Positions 24,489 to 32,454 are shown, counted from the first letter of the stretch. The stretch is 37,148 nucleotides of DNA from a bacterium (GCA_030646565.1 JAUSLA010000023.1:1-37148); one strand, 5' to 3'. The notes: generated from the letters alone by a model not told the origin. Numbers and translations: made by a program.

Positions 24489-25034
24489 GTGGATATTTAC
24501 ATAAGCAATCCGGTTACCAAGTTGCATTTGTTTGAGGCAGAAGCAATTATGAGGGCTTTAGCTAAATATTTCAATGAAGATGAAGAAGCGTGGGGAATAA
24601 TCGGACTGCTCCACGATATTGATTGGGATTTGACTAAAGACAATCAAAAAGAGCATTGTGTAAAAACGCAAGAGATTTTGCGCAAAGCAGGCGCGAACGA
24701 TTTCCTGATTGAAACTGTGATTTCCCACGGCTACGCTAATGAAATGATCCCGGAATTTTTATCAAGACAGCGTTCCTCAAGGATTCAACATTCCTTAGTC
24801 GCAGCCGAAACACTGACCGGCTTGATAATAGCTTCGGCTTTGATTCAGCCAGACAAGAAGCTGGCGAGCGTCAAACCAGAATCGCTTAAAAAGAAATTTA
24901 AGAATAAGGCCTTTGCCGCTAATTGTAAAAGAGAATTGATTTTGGAATGCGAAAAAGCCAGTATTCCGCTGGACGAGTTCCTAAACATCGGTCTGAAAGC
25001 TTTGCAGGAAATCTCAGGCAAACTGGGACTGTAA
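24489..25034 (+). CDS. HD-domain (HDIG-type) hydrolase
   Basis: 181 aa; HLFEAEAIMRALAKYFNEDEEAWGIIGLLHDIDWD...; reading frame extends upstream to 24462. Confidence 0.85.
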   Translation: MDIYISNPVTKLHLFEAEAIMRALAKYFNEDEEAWGIIGLLHDIDWDLTKDNQKEHCVKTQEILRKAGANDFLIETVISHGYANEMIPEFLSRQRSSRIQHSLVAAETLTGLIIASALIQPDKKLASVKPESLKKKFKNKAFAANCKRELILECEKASIPLDEFLNIGLKALQEISGKLGL

Positions 25035-25068
25035 TCTTAATTTGAAAATATTAAGTCCGTGTTTGTTG

Positions 25069-25094
25069 CCACCTCGCAGGAAAGGTGGTTTTTT
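25069..25094 (+). terminator. Intrinsic terminator
   Basis: CCACCTcgcaggaaAGGTGGTTTTTT. Confidence 0.85.
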
Positions 25095-25114
25095 AGTAGA
25101 ATAAAGCTAGAGGC

Positions 25115-25167
25115 GAAGAAAACTTTGTTTTCTTCTTCACCTTCACTGGCATAAATGCCAGCTTGGT
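25115..25167 (+). repeat. Bipartite palindromic element upstream of engB
   Basis: GAAGAAAACtttGTTTTCTTC-ttcaccttca-CTGGCAtaaaTGCCAG-CTTGGTA. Confidence 0.92.
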
Positions 25168-25186
25168 AAAAGAGTAGGGTATAAAC

Positions 25187-25765
25187 ATGGAAATATTAAA
25201 AGCAGAATTTGTTAAGGGTGTTATTGGCGACGATTACAGTTTAAGAGACAATTTGCCACAGGTCGCTTTTTTTGGCCGTTCCAATGTGGGAAAATCAAGC
25301 GTGATCAACTCTTTGGTTGGCAAAAAAGATATTGTAAAAGTAAGTAAGGTCCCAGGAAAAACCCGCGAAGCAAATTTTTTTCGCATCAATAATTCTTTTT
25401 ACTTTGTGGATTTTCCTGGATATGGATATGCCAAGTGTTCAATAAAGGAGCGCAATAAAATGATTAAGAGAATTTTTTGGTATGTGGAGCATTCCAATGC
25501 CAGACCTAAAGCAGTTTTCTTGATTATTGACGTTAAAGTCGGCTTGACCGCTCTTGATCGCGAAATGATAAAAATTCTTGGAGAAAATAAACATCAAGTT
25601 GTTATTATCGCAAACAAAATTGATAAATTCGGGAAGATTGCCGCGGAAAAACAGCTTTCATCTATTCAAAAAGAGGTGCTGAATATACCTGTTTTGGCAT
25701 ATTCTGCGAAAACAAAAGAAGGGAAAGGCGAATTCATCAAAAAAATCATGAGTTTTGTTTTATGA
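25187..25765 (+). CDS. engB: Ribosome biogenesis GTPase EngB/YsxC/YihA
   Basis: 192 aa; VAFFGRSNVGKSSVINSLVGKKDIVKVSKVPGKTREANFF, FVDFPGYGYAKCS, NKIDKFGK. Confidence 0.95.
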   Translation: MEILKAEFVKGVIGDDYSLRDNLPQVAFFGRSNVGKSSVINSLVGKKDIVKVSKVPGKTREANFFRINNSFYFVDFPGYGYAKCSIKERNKMIKRIFWYVEHSNARPKAVFLIIDVKVGLTALDREMIKILGENKHQVVIIANKIDKFGKIAAEKQLSSIQKEVLNIPVLAYSAKTKEGKGEFIKKIMSFVL

Positions 25766-26502
25766 AAAAATTAGATCCAAAAATCGTGGAGAAAAAATTG
25801 CAAGACTTGATAGACAGGTACAAGATCGGAGATAAATTAAACATAGAAAAAGTTAAAAGTTTTGTTTTTAACGACGAAGGCGCTTGGGCTATGGATGCCA
25901 GCAATAGGTTTAATAAAAAGTTTTTTGATTATTTTACTGATTCTCCGGATAGTGGCGATGATTTTTTTAATATATTTAAGATAGCGACGGATGCATGGAA
26001 TGCTTTTCCTCATAAATCATTGAAGGGGATGTCGCCGCAAGAGATGTTTGAAAAAGAATCAAAAAAAATACCTCGGTCAACAAAGAAAGACCAAAATAAA
26101 ATGCCTAAAGTCATTATGGGGGGCAGAGAAATGTCTTGGGAAGAACATCAGGCTATGTTGAAGGAAATGGAAAAACACCAAAAGCCGTTTAAAGAATTTA
26201 TCGAAAAAGAAATAATACCAAGCTATAAAATTTTTTTTGAAGAGCAAGCGGGCCTATCGAAAGAAGTAAAAGAAAAATATATTCTAGTGGCGGAGAAGTT
26301 TTTTGATAGGGTGTTGTGGGTTGGTTTTGTAGATTACGAAATGATTCGGCTAGAGCTTGCCAAAGATGAATTTCCCAGCTGGTGGCAAACTCATGTAATG
26401 TTCAGTCGTCTAGATGAAAGTCAGGTTTGGATGGCTTTGCGTCACTTAATTAATTTTATCAAAATCCGTTACGGATTAGAAATGAAAGGACGTAAAGACT
26501 AA
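25762..26502 (+). CDS. Hypothetical protein overlapping engB
   Basis: 246 aa; ATGA overlap with engB; no recognised family. Confidence 0.7.
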   Translation: MKKLDPKIVEKKLQDLIDRYKIGDKLNIEKVKSFVFNDEGAWAMDASNRFNKKFFDYFTDSPDSGDDFFNIFKIATDAWNAFPHKSLKGMSPQEMFEKESKKIPRSTKKDQNKMPKVIMGGREMSWEEHQAMLKEMEKHQKPFKEFIEKEIIPSYKIFFEEQAGLSKEVKEKYILVAEKFFDRVLWVGFVDYEMIRLELAKDEFPSWWQTHVMFSRLDESQVWMALRHLINFIKIRYGLEMKGRKD

Positions 26503-26613
26503 AGGTAAGGTATAAAAATCAGTGGCGGTATTCCTTCACTAAGAGTTTTGGAAGCGCATGGCGGAAAAGTCTTCCTTTGTCGAGGATTAGATAGGTAAAC
26601 TTTTATGATGTAC

Positions 26614-26642
26614 TTGACTTTTAATAGGCGTTTTGGTAAATT
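26614..26642 (+). promoter_or_regulatory. Putative promoter of the AbiE-like operon
   Basis: TTGACT-17 nt-TAAATT ending 6 nt before the ATG. Confidence 0.55.
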
Positions 26643-26648
26643 GACAAT

Positions 26649-27248
26649 ATGGTCAAATTAGTGAATCAGACAATTTTTGTGGCTAAAATAAAGGAGAAAA
26701 AGCTCTCCTTATTCAATGCGAATGATATTCGCGCGCTTTTTGGGGTATCGGCGGTAGCCACGGCTGGTTTACTTCATAGGTATAAAAAACAAGGGTTTAT
26801 CTTGCAGATTAAGCGCGGGATTTATGTTTTTCCTGATGCTTTGCCACCGGATGTTTACGTTGCTAATAAAATTTACAGTCCGTCATATATATCGCTTGAA
26901 TTTGCGCTGTCATATCACGGCATTATTCCAGAGACAGTGTACGAAATTACTTCAGTCACCACTAAAGCTACGCGCCGATTCGAAGTGTTAGAGAAAACTT
27001 TTTCTTACCGCAAAATAAAAAAAGCGGCTTATACTGGCTACGAAGTCCAAAAACAACAAGGGTTAAGTTTTTTTATAGCAGACGCCGAGAAAGCGTTCGT
27101 GGATGTGAACTACTTGCGGTTGATGAATAGGCAAAAGCCAATTTCCCGTTTTAATAAAGAAAAGATCAATCCGGAAAAAGCTTTGCAATATGCAAAATTA
27201 TTCGGGAATGAGAAACTAATTAGTATAATTAGATCTACATTAAAATGA
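26649..27248 (+). CDS. AbiEi-like antitoxin / winged-helix regulator (type IV TA)
   Basis: 199 aa; LFNANDIRALFGVSAVATAGLLHRYKKQGFILQIKRGIYVFPD...YISLEFALSYHGIIPE...FFIADAEKAFVDVNYL; overlaps the AbiEii-like gene. Confidence 0.82.
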   Translation: MVKLVNQTIFVAKIKEKKLSLFNANDIRALFGVSAVATAGLLHRYKKQGFILQIKRGIYVFPDALPPDVYVANKIYSPSYISLEFALSYHGIIPETVYEITSVTTKATRRFEVLEKTFSYRKIKKAAYTGYEVQKQQGLSFFIADAEKAFVDVNYLRLMNRQKPISRFNKEKINPEKALQYAKLFGNEKLISIIRSTLK

Positions 27249-28006
27249 TATCAATGGAAACACTTGAAAAATTAGGCAGGCAATATCAAATGGGAGTATT
27301 TCCGAATATCGTCCGTGAATACTTCCAGCATGTTTTCTTGGGAGAGTTATATAGATCACCGGATGCTGGAAAATTACTTTTTAAGGGTGGCACCGCGCTT
27401 CGCATTGTGTATGGCAGTCCAAGATTTTCCGAAGATTTAGATTTTTCTTTGTTTGGAATTGGTCAAAAGGAAATTAAATCATTTGTTGAGCAACTCTTTA
27501 TACATGTTTTGGCGGAAATGGCGCATGCTGGTATAAAAGTTGAACTTGGAGATAAAATAGGCGCTACAAGCGGAGGATATTTTGGCGTCGCTACATTCCA
27601 TATGTTTGAATATCCGCCGGTTAGTGTGGAAATAAATGTATCATCACGCAACGGCCGAAGCGTTACGGGAGAAGTAGATAGTGTTGCAAATAATTTTGTG
27701 CCCACCTATACGGTTATTCATTTGCCACAAGTTGAAATTGTGGAAGAAAAGATTTTTGACGCACTTATTAAACGGAAGAAACCCCGCGATTTTTACGATT
27801 TATATTTTCTTATGCGTAAAAGCATGCTGTCTTCCGAGCAAAAGAAAAAACTTGCCGAAGTTAAGGATGGTATTATGGAAGATGCAAGAAAGGTTGATTT
27901 TAAAGGCGAACTTGGCGCTTTTTTACCCTCCGATCAGCACGCAGTCATAAAGGATTTTTCGGATATGCTTAAACGTGAGTTGGAACGTCAAATCGGGTCA
28001 CTTTAG
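27245..28006 (+). CDS. AbiEii-like nucleotidyltransferase toxin
   Basis: 253 aa; LLFKGGTALRIVYGSPRFSEDLDFSL nucleotidyltransferase signature, EIVEEKIFDALIKRKKPRDFYDLYFL. Confidence 0.9.
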   Translation: MISMETLEKLGRQYQMGVFPNIVREYFQHVFLGELYRSPDAGKLLFKGGTALRIVYGSPRFSEDLDFSLFGIGQKEIKSFVEQLFIHVLAEMAHAGIKVELGDKIGATSGGYFGVATFHMFEYPPVSVEINVSSRNGRSVTGEVDSVANNFVPTYTVIHLPQVEIVEEKIFDALIKRKKPRDFYDLYFLMRKSMLSSEQKKKLAEVKDGIMEDARKVDFKGELGAFLPSDQHAVIKDFSDMLKRELERQIGSL

Positions 28007-28041
28007 GATCTAAAGAATACGCCGAAAATTCTTATACGATT

Positions 28042-28560
28042 ATGCAAAAAGAAAAAGAGGAAATTCTTTACGAAGAAGTTTTCGCGGCATTAAATAAAGA
28101 GAAAATAAACTACGTGGTCTGCGGTGGGGCAGCCGTAGTTATACTTGGTTTTTCTAGATTAACAATTGATTTAGATTTGATCGTTTCTTTGGAGAAAGAA
28201 AACCTAGATAAGCTTTATGATGTTTTATCTCGATTGGGATACAGAACAAGAGCTTCTATCAAAAAAGAGGAATTTATTCAAAGAGAAGTATTGATAAAAT
28301 TAGCCAGTGAAAAAAATATGAAGGTAGTATCTTTTTATGATCCGAAAGATGCTTTTAAAATCGTAGACATTGGCGTGAACTTGCCGGGTGCTTCCGAAAT
28401 TTTGAAAAGAAAAAGATTTATTAAGATTGGAAAATTGAGCATTCCCGTAATTAATATCGATGATTTAATAAAGATGAAAGAAAATTTGGCTAGACCCAAA
28501 GATATAATAGACGCAGAAAATCTTAAAAAGATTAAGCAGGAACAAGATGAAAAAAAATAA
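28042..28560 (+). CDS. Nucleotidyltransferase-fold protein (DUF6036/MNT-like)
   Basis: 172 aa; INYVVCGGAAVVILGFSRLTIDLDLIVSLEKENL...IPVINIDDLIKMKENLARPKDIIDAENLKKI. Confidence 0.82.
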   Translation: MQKEKEEILYEEVFAALNKEKINYVVCGGAAVVILGFSRLTIDLDLIVSLEKENLDKLYDVLSRLGYRTRASIKKEEFIQREVLIKLASEKNMKVVSFYDPKDAFKIVDIGVNLPGASEILKRKRFIKIGKLSIPVINIDDLIKMKENLARPKDIIDAENLKKIKQEQDEKK

Positions 28561-28693
28561 TAAATATTCGGATAAATACGTGGACGAAAATTTAATTTAT
28601 GTTTTTAGAAACAGCACTCCGTACGAGCGGTTAATTTGGTTAAAAAAAGCTTTCAATTTTTGGAAAATGGCAGTTAAAAATAAAAAATATTAA
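28547..28693 (+). CDS. Small protein overlapping and partnered with the nucleotidyltransferase
   Basis: 48 aa, MKKNNKYSDKYVDENLIYVFRNSTPYERLIWLKKAFNFWKMAVKNKKY*; 14-nt overlap; below track cutoff. Confidence 0.75.
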   Translation: MKKNNKYSDKYVDENLIYVFRNSTPYERLIWLKKAFNFWKMAVKNKKY

Positions 28694-28717
28694 TTTTGGA
28701 GTTTCTTTATCATTCTT

Positions 28718-29242
28718 GTGGAATTCGGGCAACTCTTCGAATCTAATCCTCCCAGCCGTCACATGCTAAGTCAGACTACTGAGACGCATAATTTAATGTC
28801 TTTCAAAAGGAAGAAAAATTTATTAGCAGAAGAAATTAGAAAAACCTACAGAGAAAAAGAAGGGTTGGCTTTTCACAACTCATTTTTGAGCATTAGAGAT
28901 CCTAGAGAAAAGATCGCATGTGCCACGCATTATAATGAGTTTAATTATTTAAAGGTAAATACTACAGAAACTACATATGTTATTTGTCCAGATTATTTGC
29001 ACAATAGGCTTAAGCTTTATGAATACTATCTTAGTGGAAATTTTAATGACGGCGGAACAATATTGGAAGTTGAGAAAAAAGATATACCAAAACACTATAT
29101 TACAAATATAAATGAAATACCTTATTACATCAGAGAACAAGCGCCGGAGGAAGTGTGGAAAAAATTAAAATGGTTTTTAATCGAGAATAAGCGGCGGAAC
29201 TTGACCGAGACGCGTTGGTGTGGCACGCTAAAAGTCGTCTAA
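28718..29242 (+). CDS. Hypothetical protein
   Basis: 174-aa ORF; true start may be ATG 28763 or 28796; no recognised family. Confidence 0.55.
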   Translation: MEFGQLFESNPPSRHMLSQTTETHNLMSFKRKKNLLAEEIRKTYREKEGLAFHNSFLSIRDPREKIACATHYNEFNYLKVNTTETTYVICPDYLHNRLKLYEYYLSGNFNDGGTILEVEKKDIPKHYITNINEIPYYIREQAPEEVWKKLKWFLIENKRRNLTETRWCGTLKVV

Positions 29243-29247
29243 TTTAC

Positions 29248-29277
29248 CCTTAAAATCTCGGTTCTAGACCGAGGTTG
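29248..29277. repeat. Hairpin repeat copy 1 (TAAAATCTCGGTTcYAGACCGAGGTTG)
   Basis: Near-identical copy at 31945-31975. Confidence 0.8.
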
Positions 29278-29341
29278 CCAGTCCGACCAATCAAGACCTG
29301 GAAAATAAAATGTTAATATTAAATAATTTAAAATTTATCCG

Positions 29342-30076
29342 ATGATCTGTCCAAGATGTAAAATCACCAATTTGGTTGTAGAAGATAATAATTATTTTTG
29401 TCCGAATTGCCAAATATACATCGGATCGGTTGATTCTTTGGGTGGCATTGAAAAGGAGGATTCTAGTTCTGTCCCCAGTTCTATTCCAAGCCCGAAAGAT
29501 ATTATTATTGAGGGAAGAATTGTGAAGGTTCCCAAGTTGATACTTTTTATTGCCTGGTTCTATCTCATAATAGGTATTCTGCAAATTATCGGCAGCGTGG
29601 CGGTGTTGTTGCTTATGTTTCTTAGGGGAGAATCATACGGAACGTTCTTTTGGTTTATTTTTTTTATTCCTTTATGGGGCATAATGCTGGCGATAAATCT
29701 GGCAATTGCATTCTTTTTTATTATCCTTTCTTTCGGTTTGCGCCATTTGCGCAAATGGGCGTTTATTATCTATGAAATATTATCTGTAATTGCAATAGTG
29801 GCGTTTATCTATCTGTATCTTTTTTCCAACGCTAAACTCAATTTCGGGAATGGAATCGGAATTGCAATAAGCGTGTTTATCGCTCTCTATCTTTGGTTAA
29901 ACTCCGCTTTGTTTTTTTCCAAGAGAGAACTGGCGGAAAAGAAAATTATCATTGATAACAAATTTTCCATGTTCGGAAAAATTATCCTTGCCATAATCGT
30001 TTTTCTTGCGTTGTCTCCCGCGCTGTTTCTTCTTTTTAAAATTTTATCTCCCTTTATCACTGGATTATTATCCTAA
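29342..30076 (+). CDS. Zinc-ribbon plus multi-TM membrane protein
   Basis: 244 aa; N-terminal MICPRCKITNLVVEDNNYFCPNCQIYIG, then four or so hydrophobic segments. Confidence 0.7.
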   Translation: MICPRCKITNLVVEDNNYFCPNCQIYIGSVDSLGGIEKEDSSSVPSSIPSPKDIIIEGRIVKVPKLILFIAWFYLIIGILQIIGSVAVLLLMFLRGESYGTFFWFIFFIPLWGIMLAINLAIAFFFIILSFGLRHLRKWAFIIYEILSVIAIVAFIYLYLFSNAKLNFGNGIGIAISVFIALYLWLNSALFFSKRELAEKKIIIDNKFSMFGKIILAIIVFLALSPALFLLFKILSPFITGLLS

Positions 30077-30244
30077 TTTTTAAAGAGTAAAAAACCGCCA
30101 AGAAGGTCGAAAGATCTCATTCGAGCCTGAGGCTCTCAGAGCCGAATGGCCTGAACGTAGTTGAATGGACGGCTTTTGCTTTTAAATTTTCAAGATGATA
30201 TAATAAAAGGGTCGCATAAAAATAAAAATAATTCTAATAAAAAT

Positions 30245-30643
30245 ATGAAAGGATACGTAGTAAACATAAACCAAATAACAAAAGAAAACGAAAATTTCCG
30301 AAAAGTGCTTTATACTGCCAAAAACAGCCAATTGGTGCTGATGGCTTTAAAGCCGGGCGAGGAGATTGGGGAAGAAGTGCACACCTTAGACCAGTTTTTC
30401 CGCATTGAAGAAGGCGAGGGAAAAATTGTTTTAGACGGAGTGGAGTACGAAATCAGAGATGATTTTGCAATAGTCGTGCCGGCCGGCGCAAAACACAATA
30501 TTATCAATACTTCGACAGACAGAATGATGAAGCTTTACACGATTTATTCTCCTCCGAACCACAGAGATGGGGTAATGCACCAGACAAAAGAGACAGCTGA
30601 AGCGGATGATGAGACTTTTGACGGAATAACTACGGAAAATTAA
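30245..30643 (+). CDS. Cupin-domain protein
   Basis: 132 aa from ATG 30245; PGEEIGEEVHTLDQFFRIEEGEGKIVLDGVEYEIRDDFAIVVPAGAKHNIINTS. Confidence 0.9.
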   Translation: MKGYVVNINQITKENENFRKVLYTAKNSQLVLMALKPGEEIGEEVHTLDQFFRIEEGEGKIVLDGVEYEIRDDFAIVVPAGAKHNIINTSTDRMMKLYTIYSPPNHRDGVMHQTKETAEADDETFDGITTEN

Positions 30644-30751
30644 AAATTGCCCCTGAGTGTCAACTCTGATTTTATTCATTAAAACCTCGGCGGACAAGCC
30701 GGGTAAACTCTTTGAGCTCTAGCCTCGTGATTGATTTTATCCTGACTAATT

Positions 30752-30780
30752 TTGACACAGTTCGGATGATTTAATATAAT
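30752..30780 (+). promoter_or_regulatory. Perfect-consensus promoter of hicBA
   Basis: TTGACA-17 nt-TATAAT; ATG begins 8 nt after the -10. Confidence 0.9.
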
Positions 30781-30787
30781 AAAACAT

Positions 30788-31009
30788 ATGGCAAGACAGT
30801 TTACAGCAATATATAAAAAAAGCGGAAAATGGTATCTAGGATGGATAGAAGAAATCCCGGGGGTTAATACTCAAGGAAAAACTCTAAAAGAGGCAAAAGG
30901 AAATCTAAAAGAGGCACTTTTGTTAATTCTGGAAACTAATCGCGTTTTCAATAAAAAAGAAATTTCCAAGGGTAAGGTTATTCGTGAACCTCTTTCTGTT
31001 TCTATATAA
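30788..31009 (+). CDS. hicB: HicB-family antitoxin
   Basis: 73 aa; FTAIYKKSGKWYLGWIEEIPGVNTQGKTLKEAKGNLKEALLLILE. Confidence 0.88.
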   Translation: MARQFTAIYKKSGKWYLGWIEEIPGVNTQGKTLKEAKGNLKEALLLILETNRVFNKKEISKGKVIREPLSVSI

Positions 31010-31012
31010 GAC

Positions 31013-31067
31013 GAAGAGGAATTTATCTTCTTCTTCACCATCGTTTCTATAAATAGAAACTCGGTTG
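31013..31067 (+). repeat. Bipartite palindromic element separating hicB and hicA
   Basis: GAAGAGGAAtttATCTTCTTC-ttcaccatc-GTTTCTAtaaaTAGAAAC-TCGGTTG-ATG. Confidence 0.92.
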
Positions 31068-31262
31068 ATGAAACGAAAAGATTTAATTAAACATCTTTCT
31101 AAAAATAACTGTATTTTTATAAGAGTGGGCGCAAGACATAGCGTCTTTTTTAATCCATTGCTTAGAAAATCATCTACCGTTCCTCGCCACGTAGAAATTG
31201 ACAACTTTTTAGCAGAGAAAATTTGTCGAGACCTTGGAATAGTGTCACCAAAAAGAAAATAG
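31068..31262 (+). CDS. hicA: HicA-family mRNA interferase toxin
   Basis: MKRKDLIKHLSKNNCIFIRVGARHSVFFNPLLRKSSTVPRHVEIDNFLAEKICRDLGI. Confidence 0.88.
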   Translation: MKRKDLIKHLSKNNCIFIRVGARHSVFFNPLLRKSSTVPRHVEIDNFLAEKICRDLGIVSPKRK

Positions 31263-31288
31263 TTTTATTAATAGATAAATTTTATTTT

Positions 31289-31311
31289 ATCGCCAAGAAG
31301 GCGGTTTTTTG
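31289..31311 (+). terminator. Intrinsic terminator after hicA
   Basis: TCGCCaagaaGGCGGTTTTTT. Confidence 0.75.
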
Positions 31312-31324
31312 ATAAAATAAGAGT

Positions 31325-31897
31325 ATGAATATTGAGGTAGAAATAAAAGTTAAAATAGATAGCTTTGAGGGAATAAAAGAGAAATTATTCAGATACGGAA
31401 AATTAAAAAAGAGCATAAAACAAATTGATGAATATTACGTTCCTTATCATAGGGATTTTTTCGCCCAAAAACCCCATCCTACAGAGTGGTTAAGGATAAG
31501 AACAAATCCCGATAAAACAGTTTTTGAATACGATATTTCTATAAATAAAAAGGCGGATGGAGAGCAGGAGTGCGCTGAGGAGTATGAAGCAGAAGTTTCT
31601 CGGGCAGATGAATTTAGAAAAATTCTGGAATTTTTAAATTTTAAAAAAGTGATAACGATTAATAAAAAAAGAGAATATTGGGATTGCGGAGATTTTGAGG
31701 TTGCCTTGGATGACGTTGATGGCTTAGGATTTTTTGTAGAAGTGGAAGCGAAGGGAAATTTTGGAAGCAATGAAAGAGCAAAAGATAAATGCATTAAATT
31801 TTTGGAAAAAGTTGGGGTGCAAAACGGCGATCAAAAATCCATCAAAAAAGGTTATCCGGTTTTACTTTTAGATAAAATAAATTCAAAAGGAACTTAG
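31325..31897 (+). CDS. CYTH-domain protein (class IV adenylate cyclase-like)
   Basis: 190 aa; MNIEVEIKVKID...IKQIDEYYVPYHRDF...EWLRIRTNPDKTVFEYD...VALDDVDGLGFFVEVEAKG. Confidence 0.9.
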   Translation: MNIEVEIKVKIDSFEGIKEKLFRYGKLKKSIKQIDEYYVPYHRDFFAQKPHPTEWLRIRTNPDKTVFEYDISINKKADGEQECAEEYEAEVSRADEFRKILEFLNFKKVITINKKREYWDCGDFEVALDDVDGLGFFVEVEAKGNFGSNERAKDKCIKFLEKVGVQNGDQKSIKKGYPVLLLDKINSKGT

Positions 31898-31944
31898 AGA
31901 GGCAATTCCGACAATTGAACTCTTGCAAAATAAAAAATAGATTC

Positions 31945-31975
31945 CCTTTAAAATCTCGGTTCCAGACCGAGGTTG
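31945..31975. repeat. Hairpin repeat copy 2
   Basis: TTTAAAATCTCGGTTCCAGACCGAGGTTG; cf. 29248-29277. Confidence 0.8.
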
Positions 31976-31987
31976 TCATTCTTAGAT

Positions 31988-32015
31988 TTGACACTAATAC
32001 TTGGGAGATTATAAT
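31988..32015 (+). promoter_or_regulatory. Promoter of the interrupted small gene
   Basis: TTGACA-16 nt-TATAAT. Confidence 0.8.
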
Positions 32016-32022
32016 TAAAGGC

Positions 32023-32075
32023 GATGAGGACTTCGTCCTCATCTTCAGCTTCGTCCCATAAATGGGACTTGCTAT
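32023..32075 (+). repeat. Bipartite palindromic element in the 5' leader
   Basis: GATGAGGACttcGTCCTCATC-ttcagcttc-GTCCCATaaATGGGAC-TTGctat-ATG. Confidence 0.92.
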
Positions 32076-32338
32076 ATGGAAAAGAAAAACATTACAATTG
32101 ATGATTTAGCGGTAATGGTTCAAAAAGAATTCCGTGAGATTGACCAGAAATTGAGTAAATTAGATAGTAATGATCAAATAATACTTAAGCGATTAGAGGG
32201 CGTAGTTTATCGAACAGAGTAGGGCGAAGAGAACTGCGTTCTCTTCTTTACTTTCGTCCGCCAGAGGCGGACTTAGTATTAGAAGTTAGGGTTATTGAAT
32301 TAGAAAATCTGCTCGCAGTAAATACTAAAAAGCGGTAG
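32076..32338 (+). pseudogene. Small coiled-coil gene interrupted by a palindromic element
   Basis: MEKKNITIDDLAVMVQKEFREIDQKLSKLDSNDQIILKRLEGVVYRTE* (32076-32222), element 32226-32280, then in a different frame EVRVIELENLLAVNTKKR* (32282-32338). Confidence 0.7.
32226..32280 (+). repeat. Bipartite palindromic element inside the small coiled-coil gene
   Basis: GAAGAGAACtgcGTTCTCTTC-tttactttc-GTCCGCCagaGGCGGAC-TTAGTA. Confidence 0.9.
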
Positions 32339-32398
32339 TTCTCAATTTTTTTGTTTGTCAAAAATAGGTACACTATACAGATAGACATATATAGGCAA

Positions 32399-32422
32399 AA
32401 TCGCCGAGTCGGCGATTTTTTG
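32399..32422 (+). terminator. Intrinsic terminator
   Basis: AATCGCCgagtcGGCGATTTTTT. Confidence 0.8.
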
Positions 32423-32426
32423 ATAA

Positions 32427-32454
32427 TTGACAAGATTTTATTTTATGATATAAA
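32427..32454 (+). promoter_or_regulatory. Promoter of the 336-aa hypothetical gene
   Basis: TTGACA-16 nt-TATAAA, followed by AGGAGG-type SD sequences. Confidence 0.75.

Noticed and set aside
26520-26600. Gene remnant between the 246-aa ORF and abiEi-like gene (SGGIPSLRVLEAHGGKVFLCRG)
   Set aside because: Too short, no recognised family, no start codon; cannot be supported.
28718-28765. tRNA remnant suggested by ttcgaatctaatcc
   Set aside because: No T-stem complementarity and no acceptor or anticodon arm.
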